From positions 62,001 through 126,000 of the forward strand of contig JALSRK010000053.1 of NCBI GenBank assembly GCA_026984795.1: a stretch of DNA of 64,000 bases, read 5' to 3'. The translations under genes were made by a program, and so were the position numbers. Source of the DNA: Solibacteraceae bacterium. GTDB taxonomy: Bacteria > Acidobacteriota > Terriglobia > Bryobacterales > Bryobacteraceae. The notes beneath the pieces were generated by a model. It saw only the letters and a list, made by a program, of their open reading frames with translations. It did not search any database and had not been told where the DNA came from. This document shows, one piece after another, positions 46,582 through 55,430 of the stretch. Position 1 is the first letter of the stretch. Each line of letters begins with the position of its first letter.

Positions 46582-47547
46582 ATGATCTCCAGACGCGCAT
46601 TCTTGTTCGGATCGGCGGCCGCGGTATTCTGCGGCCGGAAACCCGAGTTGACGCCCCGGGAGCGGGTGGATTTGGTGCTCGCAGGCAAGGAGCCGGACCG
46701 CCAGCCATTCAGCTTCTGGTATCACTTCCTCGACGAGAACGAGCCGGGAGAGAAGCACGCCGAAAACACCCTGGCCTTCCACCGCAAGTTCGGCACCGAC
46801 ATCGTCAAGGTGATGAGCGACTATCCGTATCCGCGGCCCGAAGACGCCTGGTACGAGCTCGAGGCGCTCGACAATCCATTCCCGGAGCAGATCAAGGCGC
46901 TCGAGATCATCAACCGGGAACTGGCCGGCTCGGCGCACTCCATCGAGACCATCTTCAACCCCTACAAGGTGGCCGAGAAGCTCTCCTCGCCGGAGGAGGT
47001 GGCCCGGATGAAGGACGAGGAGCCGGAGAAGCTGATCGAGGCGCTCGAGATCATCACCGAGTCCGAGTGCAACCACGCGCGGAAGGCCGTCGCCGCCGGC
47101 GTATCGGGCGTCTTTCTGGCCATCGCCAACGCCGACGAGACGGTGCTCACGCGGGAAGAGTACGTGAAGTTCAGCGAGCCGTTCGACAAGCGCATCTTCG
47201 CCGCCGTCGCCGATGCCCCGCTCAACACCATGCACCTGCACGGCGACAAGGTCTATCTCGATCTCTTCTACTCCGGCTGGGACGCCACGGTGTTCCATTA
47301 CGCCACGCACTCGACGGGCGTGCCGATCTCCGAGGTGCGGCGGAACTTCGAAGGCGTGATCATGGGCGGCTGGGACTACAAGCGCATCCTGGAGCTTTCC
47401 AATGAAGAGCTGCGGCGGCAGTGGCAGGAGGCGCGGGCGCAGGCCGGCGTCAAGTTCCTGCTGGCCCCGGGCTGCTCGGCGCCGAACGAATCGACCGACG
47501 AGCAGCTCCGGCGGCTCGTCAACGCCGTCAAGGGTTCCCGCGTTTAG
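46582..47547 (+). CDS. Uroporphyrinogen decarboxylase-superfamily protein with export signal
   Basis: Protein of 321 residues. The fold is that of the UroD/MtaA superfamily (ELTPRERVDLVLAGKEPDRQPF at the start, AGVSGVFLAIANADETVLTRE, NTMHLHGDKVYLDLF, GVIMGGWDY). It lacks the length (~350) and the N-terminal arginine motif of true HemE. Unusually it begins with a Tat-like leader (MISRRAFLFGSAAAVFCG) that might be a lipoprotein signal with Cys17. UroD-like proteins are normally cytoplasmic. A methyltransferase or decarboxylase role outside the cytoplasm would be unexpected. A GGGAGG Shine-Dalgarno supports the start. Confidence 0.82.
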   Translation: MISRRAFLFGSAAAVFCGRKPELTPRERVDLVLAGKEPDRQPFSFWYHFLDENEPGEKHAENTLAFHRKFGTDIVKVMSDYPYPRPEDAWYELEALDNPFPEQIKALEIINRELAGSAHSIETIFNPYKVAEKLSSPEEVARMKDEEPEKLIEALEIITESECNHARKAVAAGVSGVFLAIANADETVLTREEYVKFSEPFDKRIFAAVADAPLNTMHLHGDKVYLDLFYSGWDATVFHYATHSTGVPISEVRRNFEGVIMGGWDYKRILELSNEELRRQWQEARAQAGVKFLLAPGCSAPNESTDEQLRRLVNAVKGSRV

Positions 47548-47619
47548 GCCCGGCGCCGGCGTGTCCTCCCAGCTACCCGCCGACCTGCGCCGTGGGCCGG
47601 GAGCGGGAGCCGCCGTTTC

Positions 47620-48528
47620 TCACCGGTAGAGATCCTGGCGCTGGCCGCGGTACCAGGGATTGTTCCAGCGGGCCTCGGGCACGCTGCCCGGATCGACGTC
47701 GGCGTAAATGACGCCTTCTTTATCCCAGATCTCCGCGAGCAGTGATCCGTCCTTGTTGGTAATGTTGCTGCCGCCCCGGCACCGCTTCCCCGCTTCGTTG
47801 TAACCGCAGCAACAGGAAGTCGGCATGATCATCGAATTCGCTTCCGCCAGGGGCTTCACCTCCCGGTGGCCTCTGCTGCCGCGGTTGTTCAGCCAGAACA
47901 GCATCAGACAACCCTGGTTTGCGTAAGCACGGGTCATTTCAGGGAAATCGCCGTCGTAACAGATCATCACCCCTGAGCGGAAACCCTTCACGTCGAAAGT
48001 GACCAACTCGTTGCCCGGCAGAAAATACGCCGGCTCGTGCCGCACCCCCTTTGCGTGCCACCAGAGATGTGTCTTGTGATAGTTGGCGACGACCCCATCG
48101 GCGTTGACCAGCGTGGCCGAGGTATAGAAGTCCGTTCCGTCCCGTTCGACCAGTCCGTAGAGAACCATCGCCCGGCTGCCGCGCAGCAAGTTCCGAAACG
48201 CTCTTGTCGAAGGTCCATCCACCGGTTCGGCGAGCTCATGAAGGTTCGGTACATAGCCCACCAGCAACGCTTCATGGAAAAGCACGATATCCGCGTTGTT
48301 GCGCAGCGCTTCGCGGGCGAAGCCCAAGGCCTTCTCGCGGTTCTTTTCGACGGCGCCGGGAATCGTTTCCTGCTGCACCACGGCCACGCGCACCCTGCCG
48401 GGCTCCGGCCTTGCCGGCAAGTTCACAGCGGGCTTCGTTCCGCCGCCGGCGGCCCGGGCCGACAACACCCCGGCCAACGAGAGCCCCCGGATGATTCCTT
48501 CCCGTCTGGAGAACTTTAGTTCACTCAT
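47620..48528 (-). CDS. Exported carbon-nitrogen hydrolase (nitrilase superfamily)
   Basis: Protein of 302 residues. The catalytic triad is visible: Glu86 in VLFHEALLVGY, Lys152 in NYHKTHLWW, and Cys190 in VMICYDGDFPE. It begins with a Tat-like leader (FSRREGIIRGLSLAGVLSARA). Members hydrolyse amides or nitriles; the aliphatic amidase and carbamoylase branches cannot be told apart here. A small run of Cys (TSCCCGYNEAGKRC) is unusual for the family. Convergent with the UroD-like gene. Confidence 0.88.
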   Translation of the reverse strand: MSELKFSRREGIIRGLSLAGVLSARAAGGGTKPAVNLPARPEPGRVRVAVVQQETIPGAVEKNREKALGFAREALRNNADIVLFHEALLVGYVPNLHELAEPVDGPSTRAFRNLLRGSRAMVLYGLVERDGTDFYTSATLVNADGVVANYHKTHLWWHAKGVRHEPAYFLPGNELVTFDVKGFRSGVMICYDGDFPEMTRAYANQGCLMLFWLNNRGSRGHREVKPLAEANSMIMPTSCCCGYNEAGKRCRGGSNITNKDGSLLAEIWDKEGVIYADVDPGSVPEARWNNPWYRGQRQDLYR

Positions 48529-48781
48529 CTATCGAATCCTTTCCCACCACCAGACTTGCGCCATCCACGCCTCGGGTTTGACCCAGGCCGCTGACCGGAA
48601 TACTGTACCAGCCGGAACGCGCGGTTTCATCGGCCGGCATTGCTTCTCCGCGCCGCCGGCTGCGGGGACCCTCGATCTGACGATCACCGATGAACACTGC
48701 GAGCCGCCGACGGCCCGAGTCGGTGGTCGAGTGCCGCATCGCCGCCGGCCCACGGCTCCTTGATTGTCCAAAGCTGGGTTC

Positions 48782-50689
48782 TCAGTGCGTCACCACGTCG
48801 TAGGCTACGATGCGCCACTTGCCCTCTTGCGTGGTCCAGAGGGCGCGAAAGACGGCCGGTTGGCCCGGAATATTGCGAAGCCGGAAGCTCGTCGCATAGT
48901 ACCGCCCGTAGCGCGGCCGTGCGGCGGGATCTTCGGAGAACTCTTCTCCCGAGGCGCGGCGCGCGCAACGGAGTCCTTCGCCCAGGTGGTCCGGGACGGC
49001 GGCCAGCGCGTACGCGTCCGGGTGCGGGTTCCGCACCGGGCGGAGCTCCGGATGATAGAACTCGACCCCGATGATCACGTCTTCCAGCCGCTCGGCGGGG
49101 GCGAGGTAGGAAACCAGTTTCGCCATCGCGGCCGCCGTGTAGTCCAGGGCTTCCCGGGCGTTCTTCGCCTCCGGGTCTTCGGGGCTCCGCAGCAGCTCAT
49201 AGCAAGCGGCGGCCGCCGGGGAGAAGTACCGGATCGCCTTTTTCACATCGCGGCGGACGAGCCACGATTCGAGGTGGTCGTGGTTGGCCTTCAGGAAACC
49301 GGCTGGAGCGGCTACGGCCTCCCGGGGCGGCGCCGCCGCGCTCGGCTCCTCCTGCGGGCGCTTTCCGAAACTCAAACGTGAGCCGCCAGGCTCCAGTTCG
49401 AAAGATACGAGCCGCCAGTAGCCCTTCTCGCGGGTCCACAACGTCAATAGCGTCTCCCCCACCCTGTCCGGCGCGTGGACGCGGAAAACCGCCGCGTAGT
49501 ATTTGCCGTAACGTCGCGGCGGCCGCTTGCCGGCATCTTCGGGGCGAAGCCGGTTCCCGCAGTCGAAATCGTAGGCCAGATCGTCCGGCGCCTCGAAGAT
49601 CACGAACTGGGCATGGTGCGGTTGCCGCACGACGCGGAGCCCTTCCTGCGTGATGTGGACTCCCGAAAGCACGTCCTTCAACGTCTCGGGCTTGCCCACC
49701 GCGTCGTTGGCGCTCATCAGCGACCGGAGGATCTCGTAGCGCACCATGCCGCGGTCAGCGTCGCCTCCGCGCTTCAGCACCACACAATCCTCGCTTCGCG
49801 GTGAAAAGTAACCCATGGCTTCCAAAGGGTCTTGCTCGAGCAGCCAGACTTTCAGGAAGTCGGCCACGGCCTCCTCGATCCTGGCATAGCGTTCTCTAGG
49901 CAGCGCGGCGAGCTGCAGTTGCTCCTCGCCGATGTCGACTGCGGGCACGTCTTTCGCCGGAAGTCCGAAGAGGCTGCGCCACCAGTTGGCCAGCCCTTGC
50001 CAGCGGCCGACATGCCGGTCATAGTTGTTGCCCGCCCGGACGTCGGAGTTGGACGCCGTCAGGTGGCCGTTGATCAGCGCCGATGGGAACCGGGAGGAGC
50101 GGTAGTCGACGTCGATGTCGGCCTCACGGCCGTTCCGGGCGATCGAGATCTGAATCGACGGCACGCCGCCCCGCTGGCGGTAGTTGATCGGGTAGCCCTT
50201 GTGGTAGATCGTATTGTCGGCGTGGCGGGCGAATTCCTTCGATGCCGCCAGCTTTTCGAGGGCGCCGGGTTTCAGAGTGACGTAGATGCGGAACTGCAAG
50301 TCTCCCCGGCTGCGCCGGATCTTGCCGTGCACACTGTCGAGGCGGGCGATCAGGTCCAGTGCGGTACCCATCGGCCGCCCGTCGGTTCCGGTGAGCGGCG
50401 TCGTCATCAGCGCGTGGGTAACCGCTTCGAAGGTGCTGCGCACTGACACCGGGGCGCTGTCGTAGACCGTCTCCGGACCCTGGTCACGGTCCATCGTGCG
50501 GTTGAAGCGCGCCACCCAGTCGTCGATCAGGCGCCTTTGCCCTGGTTTCAGATCCTCGTAACTCTTGCCGAAGCGGATCGGGTCTCCGGCGGAGGACGGC
50601 TGGGCTGCGGCGGCCATGACGAGCGACAGGGCGGCGGCGAGAAGCGCTTTGCCCCAGGGTGGGGTGGAAGCGAAAGACGGGCTCTCCAT
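48782..50689 (-). CDS. Secreted protein of unknown function with an internal duplication
   Basis: Protein of 635 residues with signal peptide KALLAAALSLVMAAAAQPSSA. The first ~250 residues form one unit (KPGQRRLIDDWVARFN, QFRIYVTLKPGALEKL, VPSIQISIARNG, DVDYRSSRFPSALINGHL). The remainder holds two related copies, ~285-430 and ~465-635, each ending with the same pattern: RYGKYYAAVFRV...GYWRLVSFEL and RYGRYYATSFRL...GKWRIVAYDV. A YFSP motif and a Cys recur in both copies (AMGYFSPRSEDCVV; AIRYFSPAAAACYE). The copies look like NTF2/SnoaL-sized domains, but I do not recognise the family. Confidence 0.75.
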   Translation of the reverse strand: MESPSFASTPPWGKALLAAALSLVMAAAAQPSSAGDPIRFGKSYEDLKPGQRRLIDDWVARFNRTMDRDQGPETVYDSAPVSVRSTFEAVTHALMTTPLTGTDGRPMGTALDLIARLDSVHGKIRRSRGDLQFRIYVTLKPGALEKLAASKEFARHADNTIYHKGYPINYRQRGGVPSIQISIARNGREADIDVDYRSSRFPSALINGHLTASNSDVRAGNNYDRHVGRWQGLANWWRSLFGLPAKDVPAVDIGEEQLQLAALPRERYARIEEAVADFLKVWLLEQDPLEAMGYFSPRSEDCVVLKRGGDADRGMVRYEILRSLMSANDAVGKPETLKDVLSGVHITQEGLRVVRQPHHAQFVIFEAPDDLAYDFDCGNRLRPEDAGKRPPRRYGKYYAAVFRVHAPDRVGETLLTLWTREKGYWRLVSFELEPGGSRLSFGKRPQEEPSAAAPPREAVAAPAGFLKANHDHLESWLVRRDVKKAIRYFSPAAAACYELLRSPEDPEAKNAREALDYTAAAMAKLVSYLAPAERLEDVIIGVEFYHPELRPVRNPHPDAYALAAVPDHLGEGLRCARRASGEEFSEDPAARPRYGRYYATSFRLRNIPGQPAVFRALWTTQEGKWRIVAYDVVTH

Positions 50690-50882
50690 GCGGTTCTACC
50701 TCGGCAGCGTGTTGTAGAGAAGGCTCTCGGCCACCCCGGCCTTGGCCGCGGCGGCGCATGATTTTTTCGATGCACCTGCAAGTAACGGGGATTCCGCAAA
50801 TCTCCCGCCAGCCGACCGCAGCGCGTCTCCCGTACCGCCCGGCCCGGCTCGGGCGCCGCGCCGCCGGACCGCTCGCCAGCGG

Positions 50883-52184
50883 CTACCACTCGAGCGGCGG
50901 CCCTTCGTGGTAGTCGCCCTCCCAGTTGCCCTCGAGAATGTTGTCGGTTCGACGGACTTCGCCGGCTCCCTCGACCTTGTAGACGCCGTAGCGCTGGGTG
51001 CGGCCTTCGGTGCGGGTCTCGGCGATGCGGTTCTTCTCGATGACGATGCCGGTGGCGTGCGGGGCGATATAGATGCCGGCCCCGGCGCGCTCATTGCCGT
51101 TGTCGAGGATCGTGTTGTTGCGCAGGGTGTTGCGGTGGCCGCTGTTCTTGAACGTTTCGGGCCGGAAGCCGACGCCGGCGCGGCCGTTGCGGACGATGCG
51201 GTTGTTCTCGAAGAGGTTGTCGGTGTCTTTATGACCGATCGAGATGCCGTAGCGGCCGTTGTTCTCGAAAGTGTTACCGGCGAAGACTCCATGCCGGACG
51301 CGCCAGCACAGGTAGAGGCCGTCCTGGCCGTTGTCATGCGCCCGGCAGTCCCGCACTTCGGGAGCCTCGCTGCCGGTGCCCGGGTGAATCCCGAGGCCGG
51401 TGTTGCCGTGAGACTCGCAGTTCAGGATCCGCACGCCTTCGGTGATCTGGAACGAGATGCCATCGCCGTTGTAGTTGCGGGCGACACAGTTCTTCACAGT
51501 GACGTTGCGGACATTCGAGAGATAGATAGCGCCGCCGCGGCAGCCGTCGAGGTATCCATTGTGGTCCTTGTTGCCGTCCACGATGATGTCTTCGACGGTA
51601 GTGTCTTCGGCATTGATGACGCAGAGGATCGGGAACGTGTTTTGGACGCGGGCGTGCTGCTGTTCGAGGTAGTCCCAGATCGTCATCGGGTTGATGAAGA
51701 GGGTGTTGCCGTCCACGCGAGTGATCGTGGTGACCGTGACTCCCCAGCCGGAAGATTGCTCGTCGTCGAGCACCGTGATCCCCATGCCGGCCCGGAAGCC
51801 CGCGGGATCGACGGCGGTGAGCTGCCGGAGCCCATAGCCGGCGTCCTCGTAAAGATCGCTCTCGACGCCGTCGCTCTTGAGCAGGATCGTTTCACCCACC
51901 GTGCCTTGGACCCGCACGCCGGAAGGCAGGACCAGGCTGTTGTGCATGGTGTAAGTTCCCGGACCGATCACCAGGGTGTCGCCCGGCCGCAGCATGTCCG
52001 CGGCCCGCTGCAGCGCTACATTGTCCGAGCCGATGACGTCGGCTTCGCCGGACTGCGCGACCCGGATCGTGCGGGGCGCCGGTTGCCCGTCTCCTACCGT
52101 CACGCGGCATGCCGCGGCGAAGGAGAGGGCGAGGATGAGAACGAAGGTGGGGAGGTATCGTTTGGGCGCGTTCATCAGTGACAT
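50883..52184 (-). CDS. Secreted right-handed parallel beta-helix protein (pectate-lyase-like fold)
   Basis: Protein of 433 residues. The signal segment TFVLILALSFAAAC may be a lipoprotein signal. The body is a series of ~22-residue beta-helix coils with Asn/Gly ladders: VTVKNCVARNYNGDGI, RILNCESHGNTGLGI, GVFAGNTFENNGRYGI, NLFENNRIVRNGRAGV, IVIEKNRIAETRTEG. This fold is typical of polysaccharide lyases and glycosidases; no catalytic residues can be assigned by eye. A second ATG three codons in (52175) is an equally good start. Confidence 0.85.
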   Translation of the reverse strand: MSLMNAPKRYLPTFVLILALSFAAACRVTVGDGQPAPRTIRVAQSGEADVIGSDNVALQRAADMLRPGDTLVIGPGTYTMHNSLVLPSGVRVQGTVGETILLKSDGVESDLYEDAGYGLRQLTAVDPAGFRAGMGITVLDDEQSSGWGVTVTTITRVDGNTLFINPMTIWDYLEQQHARVQNTFPILCVINAEDTTVEDIIVDGNKDHNGYLDGCRGGAIYLSNVRNVTVKNCVARNYNGDGISFQITEGVRILNCESHGNTGLGIHPGTGSEAPEVRDCRAHDNGQDGLYLCWRVRHGVFAGNTFENNGRYGISIGHKDTDNLFENNRIVRNGRAGVGFRPETFKNSGHRNTLRNNTILDNGNERAGAGIYIAPHATGIVIEKNRIAETRTEGRTQRYGVYKVEGAGEVRRTDNILEGNWEGDYHEGPPLEW

Positions 52185-52557
52185 TGGATACCCGGACCGC
52201 CCCCCGGCGCAAGCGGCCGGACCGCCGCACCCCGGGCCGCAACCCGCACAGCGGCCGTACGCGGGTGGGCCGGGCGCCCTCCGGCAGTTCCTGGCAGTAG
52301 GAACCGGGCCGGCTTGTGGCCGAATTTTGGATGGTCGGTGTCAGTGAAACCGCCCGAGAGAGGTCTACTATGATGGAAGCAGTTGAAGCGAATTGCGGAT
52401 TGGCGTGTATTTCTGAAAATAGATGGGGAAATCGGCTCGTGTCGAAGGTGCAAATGTGCCGTCTGAGATTCTTCTGTGCGAGGGTTCCGGTGGTGAACAG
52501 CGCTCGGCGGCTCTCGCCCGGCGGGTTTTTCTGCCGGTTCAGACGATAGGGTTCACC
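52185..52557. other. Intergenic region before the first NHL gene
   Basis: About 370 bp between the divergent beta-helix and NHL genes. The first half is very GC-rich; an A/T-richer stretch at ~52370-52425 may hold the promoter, but no -35/-10 pair with proper spacing was found. No conserved RNA was recognised. Confidence 0.4.
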
Positions 52558-55242
52558 TTGTTTCGATACTTGCTGCTGCTTTCGCTGGCCGCCACTTCGG
52601 GTGCGGCACAGATTCGGTACGTCGCCCGGCTGAGTTCGAACTTAGGGGCTGCCGGAGAGCTCTACGGTCCGGCTAAAGCCGCCCCGATCCCCGAGCTGGG
52701 ACGGATCGCCGCCGGTCCGGACGGAACGATCTATCTCACCAGCAACGCCCGGGTTTACCGGGTCACCCCGGACGGGGTGTTGGCGCCGCTCTCGAGTTGG
52801 AACAACGGGCACGACGGACCGCCGGGAGGGCCGGCTCTGATCACGGATTTCAAGACACCGTACGCCGTAGCCGTGGACGCGGCCGGCAACCTGTACGTCG
52901 CGAGCCATCATGAGCCCTCACACGGCTGGCCGGCCAAGGAAGGTTCCATCCGGCGCATCTCGCCCGAGGGCTACGTGAGCGACGTGACGCGCGAGGTCTG
53001 GGGCGCGGGGCTCGCACTGGGTCCCGAAGGGAACCTTTATGTGACCGCGGGCCCACGTATCTGGAAGGTCAGTCTGGATGGACAGGCCACGGTGGTCGGC
53101 GGAACCGGGGAGAAGGGGTCGGACGGCGACGGCGGTCTCGCAACGGAGGCGCGCACGGACGCCTACGACATCGACGTGGCGCCCGACGGCACGATCTATA
53201 TTGCCGAACCCTATGCCCACCGGGTGCGCAAGATCACGCCGGACGGCGTCATCCTGCCGGTAGCGGGAACCGGGGAGCAGGGCTTCACGGGCGACGGCGG
53301 CCCCGCCTCTGAAGCGCAGCTCAATCTCCCGTTTGCGGTCAAGCTGGACGGTGCGGGGAACCTGCTGGTGGCCGACTACGGCAACAACCGGGTGCGGATG
53401 ATCACCCGCGACGGCATCATCCAGACCTTCGCCGGCAGCGAGTACGAGGGCTATTGGGGTGACGGAGGTCCGGCCGTGGAGGCAAGGCTGGAAGGGCCTG
53501 TGGGGCTGGCGATCGACGCCGCGGGCAACGTCTACATCGCCGACAGCGGAAACGCGCGGATTCGCCGGGTGGGCCCGGACGGAGTGATCCGCACCTTCGC
53601 CGGTTGCGGCGGGAAGGGCGGGGGCGGCTGCGCCGGGGACGGGGGTCCGGTTTCCCTGGCCCATTTCGCAAGCCCGAGGGGCATGGCCAAAGACGCGGCC
53701 GGCAATCTCTACGTCGCCGACGAGCAGAACCACCGCGTCCGCCGGATCTCGCGGGACGGTACGGTCACCACCGTGGCCGGCAACGGCGAGTCCTGGTTCA
53801 GCGGCGACGGCGGTCCGGCAACCGAAGCGCGGCTCTCTTTCCCCGCCGACGTTGCGGTGGACGGCGCCGGGAACCTCTACATCGCCGACTCGGGCAACCA
53901 CCGGGTGCGCCGGGTGTTGCCGGATGGGACGGTCGAGACCGTGGCGGGGAACGGCGCCGTAGGCTCCGGGGGCGACGGCGGCCCGGCTGTCGAGGCCCAG
54001 CTCACCAACCCGGAAGGTGTGGCCGTCGATGCCGCCGGTAACCTGTACATCGCCGACACCGGAAACCACAAAATCCGCAAGGTCACGCCGGACGGTATCA
54101 TCACGACGATTGCCGGCACCGGACAGCCGGGTTCGGATGGCGACGGCGGCCTGGCCACCGAGGCGCAACTGGTGGCGCCGAAAGGGATCACCGTCGCCGG
54201 CGACGGTACGCTCTACGTAGCCGACTCCGGCGCGGACCGGGTGCGAAAGATCACCCTGGACGGGACGATCCAGACGGTATCGCTCGGGACGGCCCCGGCC
54301 GACGTGGCCTTGGATTCGCTGGGCAACTTGTACATCAGCTACTCGGCGGGAAGAGAGGTTCGGGTTATCAAAGCCGGTGGCGACGAGCGGAAACTCGATT
54401 TCCGGGACCGGCTCGGCGATGCGGTGACCGTAGCTCCGGGGAGCCTTCAGATCTTGTCCGGCGGGGACTTCGTGTTCGCGGAGAGAAACGCCTTGTGGAT
54501 AGCGGCGCGCTCGCCGGCGGCGCTTCCCCTCGAACGCCCGGTCCTATTCTCCGTAGGGTCCGCTGCCTATTACGCTCCCCGGGCGGTGGCGCCTGGACTC
54601 GTGGTCACGCTCTGGGGCCGCGAAATCGGCCCGGGCGTCGGTGTGGCCGCGCCGGTTACGGAAGGCAAGCTGCCCACCGAGCTGGCGGAAACCCGTGTCT
54701 TCTTCGACGGCATCCCCGCGCCTTTGCTCTGGGTGTCGGACCGCCAGGTGAACGCGGTGGCCCCGTGGGGGCTCGAGCCGGGAACGCTCGTCGAGGTGGA
54801 GCTCGAGTACCGGGGCGATCGCTCGCCGGTGCTGCGGGTGCCGGTGGTAGAAGCGGTTCCAGCGATCTTCCCGGGAGCGATCCTCAAACAGGACTATTCG
54901 GTTCCGAGCAACGTGAACCCAGTGCGCCCTGGGGAAGTCATCATGATCTGGGCCACCGGCCTGGGTCCGATCGAGCCCGAGGTCGAAGACGGCCGTATAC
55001 AGACGGACGTGCTACCTCGGCCCGTCCTGCCGGTTACAGCGACCATCGGCGGCCGGCCGGCCCAGGTGCTGTACGCCGGTGGCGCGCCCGGCTTCGTGGC
55101 CGGCGCTTTTCAGGTCAATGTAGTGGTTCCTCCCGGTGTGGAAACGACCGAATGGGGCCAGACGACGATCTATCTGCGCGCGGGTTCCATCTCGTCTCAG
55201 GAGGAAGTCTGGTTTTCCGTCGAGACGGGACAGCAGCAATGA
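52558..55242 (+). CDS. Secreted NHL-repeat propeller with C-terminal TIGR03437 domain, copy 1
   Basis: Protein of 894 residues from TTG 52558, which gives signal peptide FRYLLLLSLAATSGAAQ. About eleven blades follow (DGTIYIAEPYAHRVRKI, GNLLVADYGNNRVRMI, GNVYIADSGNARIRRV, GNLYIADSGNHRVRRV, GNLYIADTGNHKIRKV), each trailed by an AGxGxxGxxGDGGPA spacer. The last ~220 residues are the TIGR03437 domain (AAYYAPRAVAPGLVVTLWG, GIPAPLLWVSDRQVNAVAPW, RPGEVIMIWATGLGP). It is likely a surface or secreted protein of unknown role. In the tandem paralogue the start codon aligns with ATA in this gene. Confidence 0.88.
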   Translation: MFRYLLLLSLAATSGAAQIRYVARLSSNLGAAGELYGPAKAAPIPELGRIAAGPDGTIYLTSNARVYRVTPDGVLAPLSSWNNGHDGPPGGPALITDFKTPYAVAVDAAGNLYVASHHEPSHGWPAKEGSIRRISPEGYVSDVTREVWGAGLALGPEGNLYVTAGPRIWKVSLDGQATVVGGTGEKGSDGDGGLATEARTDAYDIDVAPDGTIYIAEPYAHRVRKITPDGVILPVAGTGEQGFTGDGGPASEAQLNLPFAVKLDGAGNLLVADYGNNRVRMITRDGIIQTFAGSEYEGYWGDGGPAVEARLEGPVGLAIDAAGNVYIADSGNARIRRVGPDGVIRTFAGCGGKGGGGCAGDGGPVSLAHFASPRGMAKDAAGNLYVADEQNHRVRRISRDGTVTTVAGNGESWFSGDGGPATEARLSFPADVAVDGAGNLYIADSGNHRVRRVLPDGTVETVAGNGAVGSGGDGGPAVEAQLTNPEGVAVDAAGNLYIADTGNHKIRKVTPDGIITTIAGTGQPGSDGDGGLATEAQLVAPKGITVAGDGTLYVADSGADRVRKITLDGTIQTVSLGTAPADVALDSLGNLYISYSAGREVRVIKAGGDERKLDFRDRLGDAVTVAPGSLQILSGGDFVFAERNALWIAARSPAALPLERPVLFSVGSAAYYAPRAVAPGLVVTLWGREIGPGVGVAAPVTEGKLPTELAETRVFFDGIPAPLLWVSDRQVNAVAPWGLEPGTLVEVELEYRGDRSPVLRVPVVEAVPAIFPGAILKQDYSVPSNVNPVRPGEVIMIWATGLGPIEPEVEDGRIQTDVLPRPVLPVTATIGGRPAQVLYAGGAPGFVAGAFQVNVVVPPGVETTEWGQTTIYLRAGSISSQEEVWFSVETGQQQ

Positions 55243-55284
55243 GGCGCCCGCGAGGCCCCGGCGCAAGAGCCCCGGAGGGCGCCT
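55242..55284 (+). terminator. Hairpin right after NHL copy 1
   Basis: AGGCGCCC (55242-55249, starting on the last base of the stop codon) pairs perfectly with GGGCGCCT (55277-55284). No T-tract follows, so it may be a transcript-stabilising or terminator-like stem between the tandem genes. Confidence 0.4.
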
Positions 55285-55430
55285 GCTTGGCCGGTAATCA
55301 TGGAGACAATGCGAAAGAGAAGATCGGTGTGGATGGTGAATACTCCCGTGGCTTTTGCCTGGACGAGGAGCCGGCTGTCGGCTCTGGCTGGGATGCTCGT
55401 TCTCCGCGTTCTTGCTGCCGGTAGGTGCAA

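Noticed and set aside
46582-47547. hemE (uroporphyrinogen decarboxylase proper)
   Set aside because: It is shorter than HemE, lacks its N-terminal arginine motif and has an export leader; only superfamily membership is supported.
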